From positions 1 to 64,000 of the forward strand of contig JABIZD010000172.1 of assembly GCA_018666555.1 (NCBI GenBank): DNA of 64,000 nt, given 5' to 3'. The notes beneath the pieces are model-generated. The model was not told the origin of the DNA, did not search any database, and worked only from the letters and a program-made list of their open reading frames with translations. The DNA is from Gammaproteobacteria bacterium. Its GTDB lineage: Bacteria; Pseudomonadota; Gammaproteobacteria; Pseudomonadales; Azotimanducaceae. Both the position numbers and the translations under genes were made by a program. The number at the start of each line of letters is the position of its first letter. Position 1 is the first letter of the stretch. This document shows positions 8,806-16,648 of this stretch, one piece after another.

Positions 8806-9963
8806 CTACAGGGGTGTATTCGACGGAAGACCGAGCAACAATCTACCGTAGGATTCGCTGGAGACATCCAGATCAAAAACGGTGTGACCGGAAAGTGTTT
8901 CAAGATCTCTCATTGCTCGCTGCAACGGATTATCCAGGCTGTGGGCTGATGCCCCGCTTGCTTCGATAATATCCCGTACAATGTTTCTTGCATCCCGGAC
9001 GACATGGCCTATACGCACTCGAAATGAAGCTCTTTCGATATCGGGGCAGGTCTGCCCACTCTCGCCCCAGGCGGTCACTTCACGTGCGATCTGCAGTAGG
9101 GCCTGTTCGGTATTGTTAATTCGCACAGTGAGATGGGCTAACTTGGATTGGGCCAGGGCACGGCCAGAGAGCTTATCCTGGGTGCCATACACTGTTCGTT
9201 GAAGCAGGTTCTGCTTGAAAAGCTCGACCACTTTTTTAGCACACCCTACCGCTGGTGATGCGGCAGTTAATCCCAGTACGGGCAACATTGGCATTCGGTA
9301 GGTCGACGTCTTATGGATATTGGCCCCTGGTGAATCGCCGGCTCGCATCGAGGATAAATTCTGGCGCCTACAGGCGGGTACAAATACATCCGTGATGGCG
9401 ATATCGTTGCTTCCTGTCCCTGCCATACCCGACATTTGCCAGCTATCGATAACTTCTACCTGTTCTATTGGCAGAATATACATGCATAATTCAGGCGGGT
9501 CTTGTCCTTCGGTCATGGCGCCGATCATTACCCAGTTTGCATGCATTACCCCGGTTCCCCATTGCCAGCGACCAGTAAGGCGGTAGCCACCTTCTACGGG
9601 GGTTGCAATACCTTTCGGGGCGAGTGCACCTGGTGCGATGATGTAAGGATATTGGCCAAAGATATCTTCCTGGGCTTCCTGGTTATACAGGCTTAATAAC
9701 CAGTTGTGTTCCATACAGAAAGTAATAACCCAGGCAGTTGAAATATCCGCTGCTCCGAGGGACATGCCAATTTCCATAAAGCCTAACAGGCTGAATTCGA
9801 AACCGCCGTACTTTTTAGGCACGAAATAGCGATAAGCCTGGGTTTCTTCGACCGCCTTCATAACCTCATCAACCGGCTTACGGAGGCGCTCGGCTTCATC
9901 GGCGTTTGCTTCTAACATTGGTACGAGGGCATGAATAGCTTCAATCAGGTTTTTTTCATTCAT
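8806..9963 (-). CDS. Acyl-CoA dehydrogenase-fold flavin monooxygenase, second copy
   Basis: A 385-residue paralogue of the 2043-3206 product with the same architecture: FVPKKYGGFEFSLLGFMEIG near residue 50, the beta-domain motifs GGYRLTGRWQWGTGVMHANW and IDSWQMSGMAGTGSNDIAITDV, and the C-terminal LQRAMRDLETLSGH. It is best placed with reduced-flavin-dependent monooxygenases or hydroxylases (HsaA/DszC/HpaB-C2 type) rather than beta-oxidation dehydrogenases. The two copies differ enough that they are not a recent duplication. It diverges from the alpha/beta hydrolase gene at 10205, with which it shares a region carrying a palindromic TGTCAAT/ATTGACA element. No flavin reductase is encoded nearby. 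Confidence 0.8.
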   Translation of the reverse strand: MNEKNLIEAIHALVPMLEANADEAERLRKPVDEVMKAVEETQAYRYFVPKKYGGFEFSLLGFMEIGMSLGAADISTAWVITFCMEHNWLLSLYNQEAQEDIFGQYPYIIAPGALAPKGIATPVEGGYRLTGRWQWGTGVMHANWVMIGAMTEGQDPPELCMYILPIEQVEVIDSWQMSGMAGTGSNDIAITDVFVPACRRQNLSSMRAGDSPGANIHKTSTYRMPMLPVLGLTAASPAVGCAKKVVELFKQNLLQRTVYGTQDKLSGRALAQSKLAHLTVRINNTEQALLQIAREVTAWGESGQTCPDIERASFRVRIGHVVRDARNIVRDIIEASGASAHSLDNPLQRAMRDLETLSGHTVFDLDVSSESYGRLLLGLPSNTPL

Positions 9964-10035
9964 CGAAATCCGGCACCCCTTCAGCGTTACGGGTTACAAT
10001 TTTACATATCACAGTTTTATCATTAAAGTTAGAAA

Positions 10036-10075
10036 TGTCAATTTTATTGACAATATGGCAAGGCGTGAATCTAAT
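10036..10075 (+). promoter_or_regulatory. Palindromic operator over a sigma70-type promoter
   Basis: TGTCAATTTTATTGACA at 10036-10052 is a perfect inverted repeat with 7-bp arms and a 3-bp spacer. Its right arm contains TTGACA (10047-10052). Seventeen bases later comes TCTAAT (10070-10075), a good -35/-10 pair driving the alpha/beta hydrolase gene at 10205. The left arm gives an outward -35 toward the minus-strand monooxygenase gene, though its -10 is weak. A repressor site overlapping divergent promoters is the natural reading; no regulator gene is nearby. Confidence 0.5.
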
Positions 10076-10204
10076 GCAAAGACAGTATTTGGCAACAGGA
10101 CTAAGCTGGTTAGGGATGGCTCTAATCGCTAGAAACTGTGACTGGATTTACAAGTAACATTGACAATTATTGTGTTTCGGCATCATTCGGCCAGGAGTAA
10201 TTCA

Positions 10205-11329
10205 ATGGGAGAACCGGGTTATAAAAGGACCTTTGTGTCATTATCGTCGGCAACTGCCGGACGTAATGGTGCCGGCTTTCTGCCTTGCCAGGGGCTTTAT
10301 TACCAGCCTGCTTCAGGCAAGGTAAAAACCGCACTGATAGCGTCCCACTACAATGTTGACTTCAGTGAACATTATCTAGGCGAGTATATGGCACGGCGTG
10401 GTTATGGCTTTTTGGGATGGAATACCCGATTCAGAGGTAACGAAGGTTTTTTCCTGTTAGAGCATGCCCTGGTTGATATTGGTGAAGGCGTAAAATGGCT
10501 GCGTGAAGAAGCCGGTGTGGAAAAAGTCGTGTTGCTTGGTAACTCAGGTGGAGGCTCTCTAATGGGGGCCTACCAGTCTCAGGCTAAAGGCGTCACTATG
10601 AAGGCAACACCGGGACTGAAATTACCCGCCGCTCTTGATAATATTGAACCTGCAGATCTCTATATTTCCCTGTGTGCTCATGCCGGTAGGCCAGAAGTTT
10701 TAACAGACTGGTTTGACCCTTCCATTATTGATGAAAAGGACCCAACCAGTATTGATCCGTCCTTGAATATGTTTGATGAGCGAAACGGACCACCGTATTC
10801 ACAGGACTTTATTGACAAATATCGTGCCGCCCAGCGGGCCAGGAACGACAGGTTAACGCGCTGGTGCCATGAGGAATTAGAGCGAGTTCAGAGCCTGGGT
10901 TTGACTGATCGCTCTTTTAACATGTATCGGACATGGGCGGATTTGCGCTTAATGGATCCCAGTATTGATCCTTCAGAACGCAGGCAGCGGTGGTGCTATG
11001 CAGGTGACCCAGAAACGGCAAATTTTTCTCCCAGAGGCATTGGTCTGACTAATACGCTGCGGACCTGGTTATCGATGTGGAGCCTTAAAGAATCCCATTG
11101 TAAGGGGGCTCCTCATCTGGCCAGGATCAATGAGCCCGCTTTGGTCATCCAGAGCCTGGCAGATACGGGTGTATTCCCTGCCGATGCCAATGCAATATAT
11201 GACTTGCTGGCTTCGATGGATAAAGAACTATACATGGTGAAAGGGGATCACTATCTGCAGACACCTGATACCGCAAGGGACGATGTGTCTGATTTGATTG
11301 TTGACTGGCTGGCCCGTCAAGATGCCTGA
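10205..11329 (+). CDS. Alpha/beta hydrolase family protein
   Basis: The protein is about 374 residues from ATG 10205, which is preceded by AGGAG. It has an alpha/beta hydrolase core: ALIASHYNVDFSEHYLGEYMARRGYGFLGWNTRFRGNEGFF, a nucleophile elbow GNSGGG with Ser near residue 114, an acid region after ALVIQSLADTGVFPADA and a C-terminal histidine in VKGDHYLQTPD. A roughly 100-residue insertion between strands 6 and 7 forms a large lid. It probably cleaves an ester, amide or thioester in the cytoplasm (no signal peptide). Its substrate is unknown; divergence from a flavin monooxygenase suggests the two act on the same compound. Confidence 0.8.
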   Translation: MGEPGYKRTFVSLSSATAGRNGAGFLPCQGLYYQPASGKVKTALIASHYNVDFSEHYLGEYMARRGYGFLGWNTRFRGNEGFFLLEHALVDIGEGVKWLREEAGVEKVVLLGNSGGGSLMGAYQSQAKGVTMKATPGLKLPAALDNIEPADLYISLCAHAGRPEVLTDWFDPSIIDEKDPTSIDPSLNMFDERNGPPYSQDFIDKYRAAQRARNDRLTRWCHEELERVQSLGLTDRSFNMYRTWADLRLMDPSIDPSERRQRWCYAGDPETANFSPRGIGLTNTLRTWLSMWSLKESHCKGAPHLARINEPALVIQSLADTGVFPADANAIYDLLASMDKELYMVKGDHYLQTPDTARDDVSDLIVDWLARQDA

Positions 11330-11502
11330 TTGACTCCATTGGTCAAGCGTTGGATTAGCCGCAAGCAGGGGGCCAGTCGGGTTAAGGGATTAGACCAGTT
11401 CGGCTCAGGGACCAGGCACTTTTGGGCTGTTAACGATGTCCGCGCAAAGGAATTTTTTTAATATATTTGTATTCATTTAGTTTATGTTGAGGAGCAGTGG
11501 AA

Positions 11503-12534
11503 ATGGTCGAATCGACACTCCAGACAAGTCTGGTAGGTAGTTATGCTCAGCCCAATTGGTTGATAGACAAACAGCGGCTGGGTCAACGGTTGCCGCCTCG
11601 AGTGGTACTCGACGAATTATGGAAGGTGAATTCTGACGCCTTGGAGGAGGCCCAGAATGATGCAACCATCCTCGCCCTTGATGACCAGCACCGAGCCGGT
11701 GTTGATATTGTCACGGATGGAGAAATGCGGCGAGAGAGTTACTCTAATCGTTTTGCAAATGCCCTTGATGGCATCGATATAGATAACCCGGGCGAGGCGA
11801 TAGACCGAACCGGTAAAGCGGTGCCGGTGCCCAGAGTGGTAGGAGAAGTCAGCCGTCGTCAGCCGGTAGAGGTGCCGTATATAAAATTTTTAAAAGCACA
11901 TACCAATAAACCCATAAAAATAACCCTGCCAGGACCTTTCACAATGAGTCAGCAGGCCCAGAATGATTACTATGCAGACCAAGCTGGTTTGGCCATGGCC
12001 TATGCCGAGGCTGTTAATGCAGAGATGACTGCTTTATTCGCTGCCGGAGTTGATATTGTGCAGCTAGATGAGCCTTATGTGCAGGCTCGTCCAGAGGCAG
12101 CAGAGGACTATGCCCTGGAAGCGATTGATAAAGCCCTCGCGGGTGCATCAGGTAGCACAGTATTACATGTCTGTTTTGGCTACGGTAAACATGTCGCCGA
12201 TAAGCCCAGCGGTTATGCTTTTCTGGACGCGCTGGATGCCTGTCGAGCTGACGAGATTTCTATTGAATGTGCTCAGCCCAGGTTAAAGATGGACCTGGTA
12301 TTGGGCTTGCCTTCGAAGAGAATTCATGTCGGCGTCATCGACTTGCGCGACACCGAGGTCGAGTCGGCAGACACCGTGGCACGGCGTATCGAGGCAGCGT
12401 TGGAATTCCTGCCGCCAACACGCCTTGTTGTTGCTCCGGATTGTGGTATGAAGTATCTGACTCGGGATGTTGCCTTTGCCAAACTGTGTAATATGGTCAC
12501 CGGTCGGGACTTGGTTTTAGGCCAGGTTCAGTAA
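11503..12534 (+). CDS. Stand-alone MetE C-terminal-type zinc methyltransferase
   Basis: The 343-residue protein matches only the C-terminal catalytic barrel of cobalamin-independent methionine synthase. The zinc ligand set is complete: His222 and Cys224 (LHVCFG), Glu255 (SIECAQPR) and Cys314 (APDCGMK). The TDGEMRR and QLDEPYVQ motifs are also present. Short proteins like this include core MetE enzymes and related thiol transferases such as epoxyalkane:coenzyme M transferase, so the thiol acceptor is uncertain. ATG 11503 sits eight bases after GAGGAG; a GTG at 11497 is too close to that site. It follows the alpha/beta hydrolase gene by about 170 bp on the same strand and converges on the CMD gene. 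Confidence 0.82.
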   Translation: MVESTLQTSLVGSYAQPNWLIDKQRLGQRLPPRVVLDELWKVNSDALEEAQNDATILALDDQHRAGVDIVTDGEMRRESYSNRFANALDGIDIDNPGEAIDRTGKAVPVPRVVGEVSRRQPVEVPYIKFLKAHTNKPIKITLPGPFTMSQQAQNDYYADQAGLAMAYAEAVNAEMTALFAAGVDIVQLDEPYVQARPEAAEDYALEAIDKALAGASGSTVLHVCFGYGKHVADKPSGYAFLDALDACRADEISIECAQPRLKMDLVLGLPSKRIHVGVIDLRDTEVESADTVARRIEAALEFLPPTRLVVAPDCGMKYLTRDVAFAKLCNMVTGRDLVLGQVQ

Positions 12535-12567
12535 TACCAGTTTGGCTGTAGCGTAAACCTGGCCTAA
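12517..12567. terminator. Long inverted repeat around the stop codon, possible terminator
   Basis: TTAGGCCAGGTT (12517-12528) and AACCTGGCCTAA (12556-12567) are perfect 12-bp complementary arms around a 27-base loop that contains the TAA of the MetE-like gene. A GGTTTTT run follows at about 12579-12585. It sits between convergent genes, where a shared transcription stop is expected. The loop is long for an intrinsic terminator and the T-run is not adjacent to the stem. Confidence 0.4.
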
Positions 12568-12573
12568 TCAGGG

Positions 12574-13227
12574 TTATTGGTTTTTCCACGCCCCACCTGC
12601 CCAGTCAGCGGCTTCACCTTCGGCTGGTACCGGCACTTCTTTAATTCTTTCCGGGACATCGTCAAATTCCAGACGTAAAGCCTTGCAGCAGACCGCGTGA
12701 AGGTTGTAACCCATGATGTGATAAGTCAGTTCGAGGATATCTTCATCAGAAAGATGTGAGTGCAAGGCCGCGAAAAGCTCATCGGAAGCTCGGCCACCGT
12801 TGAGAATAAGGGCATCTGCCCAGGCGAGGATCGCTCTTTCCTTGGCATCGAATACGTCTGAGACCTGCCAGTGGGGAATCGCCTGAATTTGCTCATCAGG
12901 TATGCCAAAGCGCCTTGCCGCCTTGCAGTGCTGGGAAAAAACGAACTGGCTGGCCTGGGCATAACCGGCGCGCATAATACCCAATTCTCTGACCTTGCCA
13001 TCGAGTTGGCTGATGCTTTTATCAGCAAACATACCAAACATGCCAAAGTGCCCGGTGGCATGATCAAAGATGTAAGGTACCAGGGCAAAGACTGACCACC
13101 AGTTACCCGGAGTTCCTGTTGCTGTGCCGGGTTCTTCCACTGGGTCTCTACCACCGAAAAGTGCCTGGTAGTATTTTTTTACGTTGTCGGTTGCATCCTT
13201 CAAAGATACTTGTTTGAGTCTTGGCAT
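12574..13227 (-). CDS. Carboxymuconolactone decarboxylase (CMD/AhpD-like) family protein
   Basis: A 217-residue all-helical protein of the CMD/AhpD superfamily. The characteristic segment is KVRELGIMRAGYAQASQFVFSQHCKAARRFGIPDEQI (about residues 77-113). It keeps the SQHCK form of the usual E-x(n)-C/H-x-x-H site, with only one cysteine, so AhpD-type CxxC redox chemistry is unlikely. The second helical half, LTYHIMGYNLHAVCCKALRLEFD, completes the fold. Members act as decarboxylases, hydroperoxidases or unassigned catabolic enzymes. AAGGAGAA precedes the ATG. It diverges from the VOC-family gene at 13433, with shared promoter DNA. Confidence 0.82.
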   Translation of the reverse strand: MPRLKQVSLKDATDNVKKYYQALFGGRDPVEEPGTATGTPGNWWSVFALVPYIFDHATGHFGMFGMFADKSISQLDGKVRELGIMRAGYAQASQFVFSQHCKAARRFGIPDEQIQAIPHWQVSDVFDAKERAILAWADALILNGGRASDELFAALHSHLSDEDILELTYHIMGYNLHAVCCKALRLEFDDVPERIKEVPVPAEGEAADWAGGAWKNQ

Positions 13228-13278
13228 GAAATTTCTCCTTATCTATGTTCAGACTGGAATACTAGCAAAAATGCCGTG

Positions 13279-13324
13279 CTGTCAAAGTAAAAGATTGACA
13301 GTAGGTTTTATAGATTTCTATCAT
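13279..13324. promoter_or_regulatory. Divergent promoters with -35 boxes forming an inverted repeat
   Basis: CTGTCAA (13279-13285) and TTGACAG (13295-13301) are perfect inverted arms with a 9-bp spacer. Each contains a consensus TTGACA -35 reading outward. On the plus strand TATCAT follows at 13319-13324 (18-bp spacing), serving the VOC gene. On the minus strand TAGTAT follows at about 15 bp, serving the CMD gene. The design resembles that at 10036-10075. Confidence 0.45.
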
Positions 13325-13432
13325 GGGTAGATTATTTTAATGAAATTGCGCGGGTGAATATAGGATTCGCCTATAGATGGGCTAGTATCGAGACTGCGTT
13401 ATAACTGCGGTATAAAAGAGTAAGGAGCAAAA

Positions 13433-13972
13433 ATGAATACGAATGAAAAGTATGAAATCAGAGGTATTAACCATCTTGCACTGGTCTGCAAGGATATGCA
13501 GAAAACGGTTGATTTTTATTCTGGGGTACTCGGTATGAAGCTGACCAAAACCATTGCCTTACCCGAGGGCATGGGTCAGCACTTTTTCTTCGATATTGGT
13601 AAAGGCGACATGCTGGCTTTTTTCTGGTTCCCGGATGCTCCTGGGTCACAACCTGGGGTCACGCACTCGGAAAACCTGGTGGGCGGCGGCTCTATTACAT
13701 CGGCTCATGCATCAATGAACCATGTCGCCTTTGACGTTCCGGGAGACAAGATCGACGAATACCAGAAGAGCCTGATTGCGGCCGGGGTTGAAGTAACTGC
13801 AGTGGTTAACCATGATGATTCTGAATATGGTGCCAGCGCCGACATAACTGATTCCACCTTTGTAAGGTCGCTCTACTTTAAGGATCCAGATGGAGTTCTT
13901 TTGGAATTCGCCTCATGGACACGTGAACTGGACGAGCGAGATGTTAATTTAGCGCCGCAAAGTGCCAGCTGA
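13433..13972 (+). CDS. VOC family (glyoxalase/extradiol-type) metalloprotein
   Basis: A 179-residue protein with two beta-alpha-beta-beta-beta modules. The first opens INHLALVCKDMQKTVDFYSGVLGMKL, where the His in NHLALV is the usual metal ligand. The second has MNHVAFDVPGDKIDEYQKSL and ends with YFKDPDGVLLEFASW, whose Glu is another ligand. The family includes lyases, isomerases and ring-cleaving dioxygenases; which applies cannot be read from the sequence. AAGGAGC lies just upstream of the ATG. The gene is followed after 47 bp by an MFS transporter on the same strand, suggesting an uptake-plus-catabolism operon. Confidence 0.85.
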   Translation: MNTNEKYEIRGINHLALVCKDMQKTVDFYSGVLGMKLTKTIALPEGMGQHFFFDIGKGDMLAFFWFPDAPGSQPGVTHSENLVGGGSITSAHASMNHVAFDVPGDKIDEYQKSLIAAGVEVTAVVNHDDSEYGASADITDSTFVRSLYFKDPDGVLLEFASWTRELDERDVNLAPQSAS

Positions 13973-14019
13973 GAATTAGTTCACTGTAATATTTAGCTTC
14001 TGGGACTGAGGTGTCTGCT

Positions 14020-15339
14020 ATGTCAACACAGGATGAATCTAGATCATCAACTTCGCTGGTCTATGCCTGGTACGTTGTGACGGTATTGCTGGTCGCCCAG
14101 TTGTTCTCGTTTCTGGACCGGATGATCATGGGGCTTCTAGTTGGCCCTATTCGAGCTAGTTTCCAGATAACTGATACGCAATTCAGCTTACTTGCGGGTC
14201 TGGCATTCTCGCTTTTCTACGCGGTTATGGGCCTGCCTTTGGCACGCATAGCGGATAGAAGCAGCCGCCGGAATCTGATTGCAGCAGGTATTGCTGTATG
14301 GAGCGTTATGACCGCACTGTGTGGTTTTGCACGCAGTTATTGGATGTTGTTTTTTGCCAGAATGGGTGTTGGCGTAGGTGAGGCAACTCTGGCTCCTGCG
14401 GCTTATTCAATGATTGCAGATTATTTTCCAAAAAATATTCTAGCCAGAGCATTATCAATTTATATGATTGGCGTAACCCTTGGGTCAGGGTTTGCTTATA
14501 TGCTCGGTGGGGCTGTAGTCGGCTATGTTGAAAATATCAGCGCGATTCAGGTACCCATTGTTGGCGAAATGGAAGGCTGGCAGCTAACGTTTTTCATAGT
14601 AGGAATACCAGGCTTGCTGGTGTCCCTGTTGATGATGGTCAGTGTTCGTGAACCACCCCGCAAGGGCGTGGTAGCCAGTACTGAGATTCCCTTGCGAGAG
14701 GTAATGGATTATATCTGGGCTCGTCGTAAGGCCTATTTTGGGCATATCCTCGGCCTGTCCATTTTTATTATGGTGGTTTATGCCCTGAATCTATGGGGTC
14801 CTACTTACTTTATAAGGACCTTCGGTTACAGTCGGCCGGAAGCAGGCTGGATCTTCGGCCTGGTTATGATCGGCGCTGGTACTGCCGGCTTGCTTATTGC
14901 CGGTACGATATCGGATAAGTTGTTAGCCAGTGGCGTTGAAGATGCCTACGTGAGAATGATCTTATTCAGCATGCTGGCGATATTACCCTGTGCTGGTTCG
15001 CTAGGGTATATCTCGGATGACAGAGTCGCCATTGTATTCATGTCGCTGGCGGTGTTTTTCTCGGCTTTCCAGGGAGGATTGTCTGCAGGAACGCTGCAGT
15101 TGATGACCCCAAATCGTATGCGAGGTCAGGTGACGGCGCTTTATATGCTAGCAACCAATTTGATTGGTTTAGGCCTGGGTCCAACCGTAATAGCGCTGAC
15201 AACAGATTATGTGTTTGGTTATGATGCAGCGATTGGGAAATCTATATCCCTTTGCTCAGTCATAGTCTGCCCGATTGGGGCAATCATACTCTGGCGCAGC
15301 ATGCCGGCTATCAGGAAGCAGTTAGCGGAACAGAAGTAG
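14020..15339 (+). CDS. Spinster-like MFS transporter
   Basis: A 12-TM major facilitator of about 439 residues. The first half contains SFLDRMIMGLLVGPIRASFQITDTQFSLLAGLAFSLFYAVMGLPLARIADRSSRR, the spinster-like/ACS-type signature with the MFS motif A between TM2 and TM3. GVGVGEATLAPAAYSMIADYF follows in TM4-5. The second half has typical MFS helices and ends in a basic tail. ATG 14020 is chosen because GAGG sits eight bases upstream; a GTG at 14011 overlaps that site. It probably imports an organic anion or aromatic acid used by the upstream VOC enzyme; the substrate is inferred only from context. Confidence 0.88.
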   Translation: MSTQDESRSSTSLVYAWYVVTVLLVAQLFSFLDRMIMGLLVGPIRASFQITDTQFSLLAGLAFSLFYAVMGLPLARIADRSSRRNLIAAGIAVWSVMTALCGFARSYWMLFFARMGVGVGEATLAPAAYSMIADYFPKNILARALSIYMIGVTLGSGFAYMLGGAVVGYVENISAIQVPIVGEMEGWQLTFFIVGIPGLLVSLLMMVSVREPPRKGVVASTEIPLREVMDYIWARRKAYFGHILGLSIFIMVVYALNLWGPTYFIRTFGYSRPEAGWIFGLVMIGAGTAGLLIAGTISDKLLASGVEDAYVRMILFSMLAILPCAGSLGYISDDRVAIVFMSLAVFFSAFQGGLSAGTLQLMTPNRMRGQVTALYMLATNLIGLGLGPTVIALTTDYVFGYDAAIGKSISLCSVIVCPIGAIILWRSMPAIRKQLAEQK

Positions 15340-15343
15340 CCGC

Positions 15344-15709
15344 CTAAAATCCCGTGGACTGCCAGGCTAGCATCACGGCTTTTGTATCATCTAAGTACCA
15401 CACACTGAGAAATTTATTGCGTAGCTTTTTCTCAGCGCCGTTTTTAATAACATCACCGCTGATAATTCCCGAATAGATGAATAATTTATCGTGTTGGCTG
15501 ATATGGGGTTCCGCTACCTCAAGTGACCGATACAGGACGCTGCCAGAGCGTATAGAATCAAGTAGCGCTGCTTTGCCTTCGGTTTTTCCTGATGAGTGAG
15601 TCCAGTGTATATCCTCATCCAGATAGGATGCCAGATCGTTTAGGTTCGCGTTGACCATGGCTGCTCGCCGAGCGGCGTCAGCGTTCTCAAGTGCCTTGAA
15701 TCGAGTCAT
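15344..15709 (-). CDS. NTF2-like (SnoaL/DUF4440-type) protein
   Basis: A 121-residue cone-shaped NTF2-like protein: an N-terminal helix (MTRFKALENADAARRAAMVNANLNDLASYL), then LDEDIHWTHSSGKTEGKAALLDSI and curved strands ending KFLSVWYLDDTKAVMLAWQSTGF. The HWTHSSG segment matches DUF4440/SnoaL-like proteins; some are isomerases or dehydratases, many have no known role. It lies 15 bp downstream of the ketopantoate-reductase-like gene, so the two are probably co-transcribed. Its stop is 4 bp from that of the convergent MFS gene. Confidence 0.75.
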   Translation of the reverse strand: MTRFKALENADAARRAAMVNANLNDLASYLDEDIHWTHSSGKTEGKAALLDSIRSGSVLYRSLEVAEPHISQHDKLFIYSGIISGDVIKNGAEKKLRNKFLSVWYLDDTKAVMLAWQSTGF

Positions 15710-15724
15710 ATTAATTTCTCTTAG

Positions 15725-16648
15725 TTATGCTTTGATGGTGCGCTTTTCTAAAGCCTCAACCAGTGCCGTCAAGGTGGCATTGATTGGCGCTGATCTGCCG
15801 GTTTTTTCAGCAGCCCGGGGGATTGCGCCATTAATCATGCCTATTTCACTGAATCGACCTGCTTCAATATCCAGCAGCACCGACGGCTTGGCATTTGGCA
15901 TGCGCTGGGCAAATTCCTGGACCAGTCGTACGGGGTCAGTAACATCGATGGCAACCTTACTTGCTAGTGCTATTTGCCAGGCCTCAGTCGCGGCATTTCG
16001 ACTGACCGGACCAATGATAGGGTCGTTCATTACCTCTCCAATGGTTTGTCCCGTCAGAGCGCACAGGGCGCTGTAGGCGACATTACAGATCAGTTTTTCC
16101 CATTGCATGGCAAGGATATCTGCTGTGCTGCTGGCATCAAAACCGGCCTTCTGAAATATCTCCGTCACCGGCGACACCCATCGTTTGCCGGCCTCACTAT
16201 AGGCCCCCATTTTGATGGCCTTCATCGCCTTGTGGTGGGCATGACCAGGCGCTTGCAGTGAGGCTCCAAAGCCTTGGGCAACGCCGACGATTAACCGGTC
16301 GTGGCCGACCAGATCAGCAACCTGTTCAGCACTGCCTAAGCCGTTCTGTATGGTCAAAATCACCGTTTCCGGGTTTAACAGAGGTTTTGCCAGTGTGCAG
16401 GCAGGTTTAATTTGCCTGCCTTTCACTGCAATTATAAGCAGTTCTGTGGGTTGATCGGGAGGCTGCGTATAAGCGGGTATTTTTACGCTGCGGTCGCCGC
16501 TAGCGCCGGTAACTCTTAACCCGAAGGCATTGATCGCTCTAACCTGCTCAGCATTGTTGTCAATTGCACTGACATCATGGCCACAAGAGGCTAGCAGAGC
16601 AGCATAGATGGAACCCATGGCGCCACAGCCGAGCACAGCTATGCGCAT
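15725..16648 (-). CDS. 2-dehydropantoate 2-reductase family (ketopantoate reductase-like)
   Basis: About 307 residues, full length for the PanE/ApbA family. The N-terminus MRIAVLGCGAMGSIYAALLASCGHDV is a GxGxxG NADP-binding fold. TILTIQNGLGSAEQ is the conserved hinge motif, and QWEKLICNVAYSALCALTG carries the catalytic Lys and the substrate-binding Asn. PSVLLDIEAGRFSEIGMINGAIPRAAEKTG is the C-terminal signature. It reduces a 2-oxo acid with NADPH; pantothenate synthesis is possible, but panB/panC are not nearby and many paralogues act on other ketoacids. ATG 16648 is the start that begins the Rossmann strand; an upstream in-frame ATG at 16687 adds unrelated residues. Confidence 0.85.
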   Translation of the reverse strand: MRIAVLGCGAMGSIYAALLASCGHDVSAIDNNAEQVRAINAFGLRVTGASGDRSVKIPAYTQPPDQPTELLIIAVKGRQIKPACTLAKPLLNPETVILTIQNGLGSAEQVADLVGHDRLIVGVAQGFGASLQAPGHAHHKAMKAIKMGAYSEAGKRWVSPVTEIFQKAGFDASSTADILAMQWEKLICNVAYSALCALTGQTIGEVMNDPIIGPVSRNAATEAWQIALASKVAIDVTDPVRLVQEFAQRMPNAKPSVLLDIEAGRFSEIGMINGAIPRAAEKTGRSAPINATLTALVEALEKRTIKA

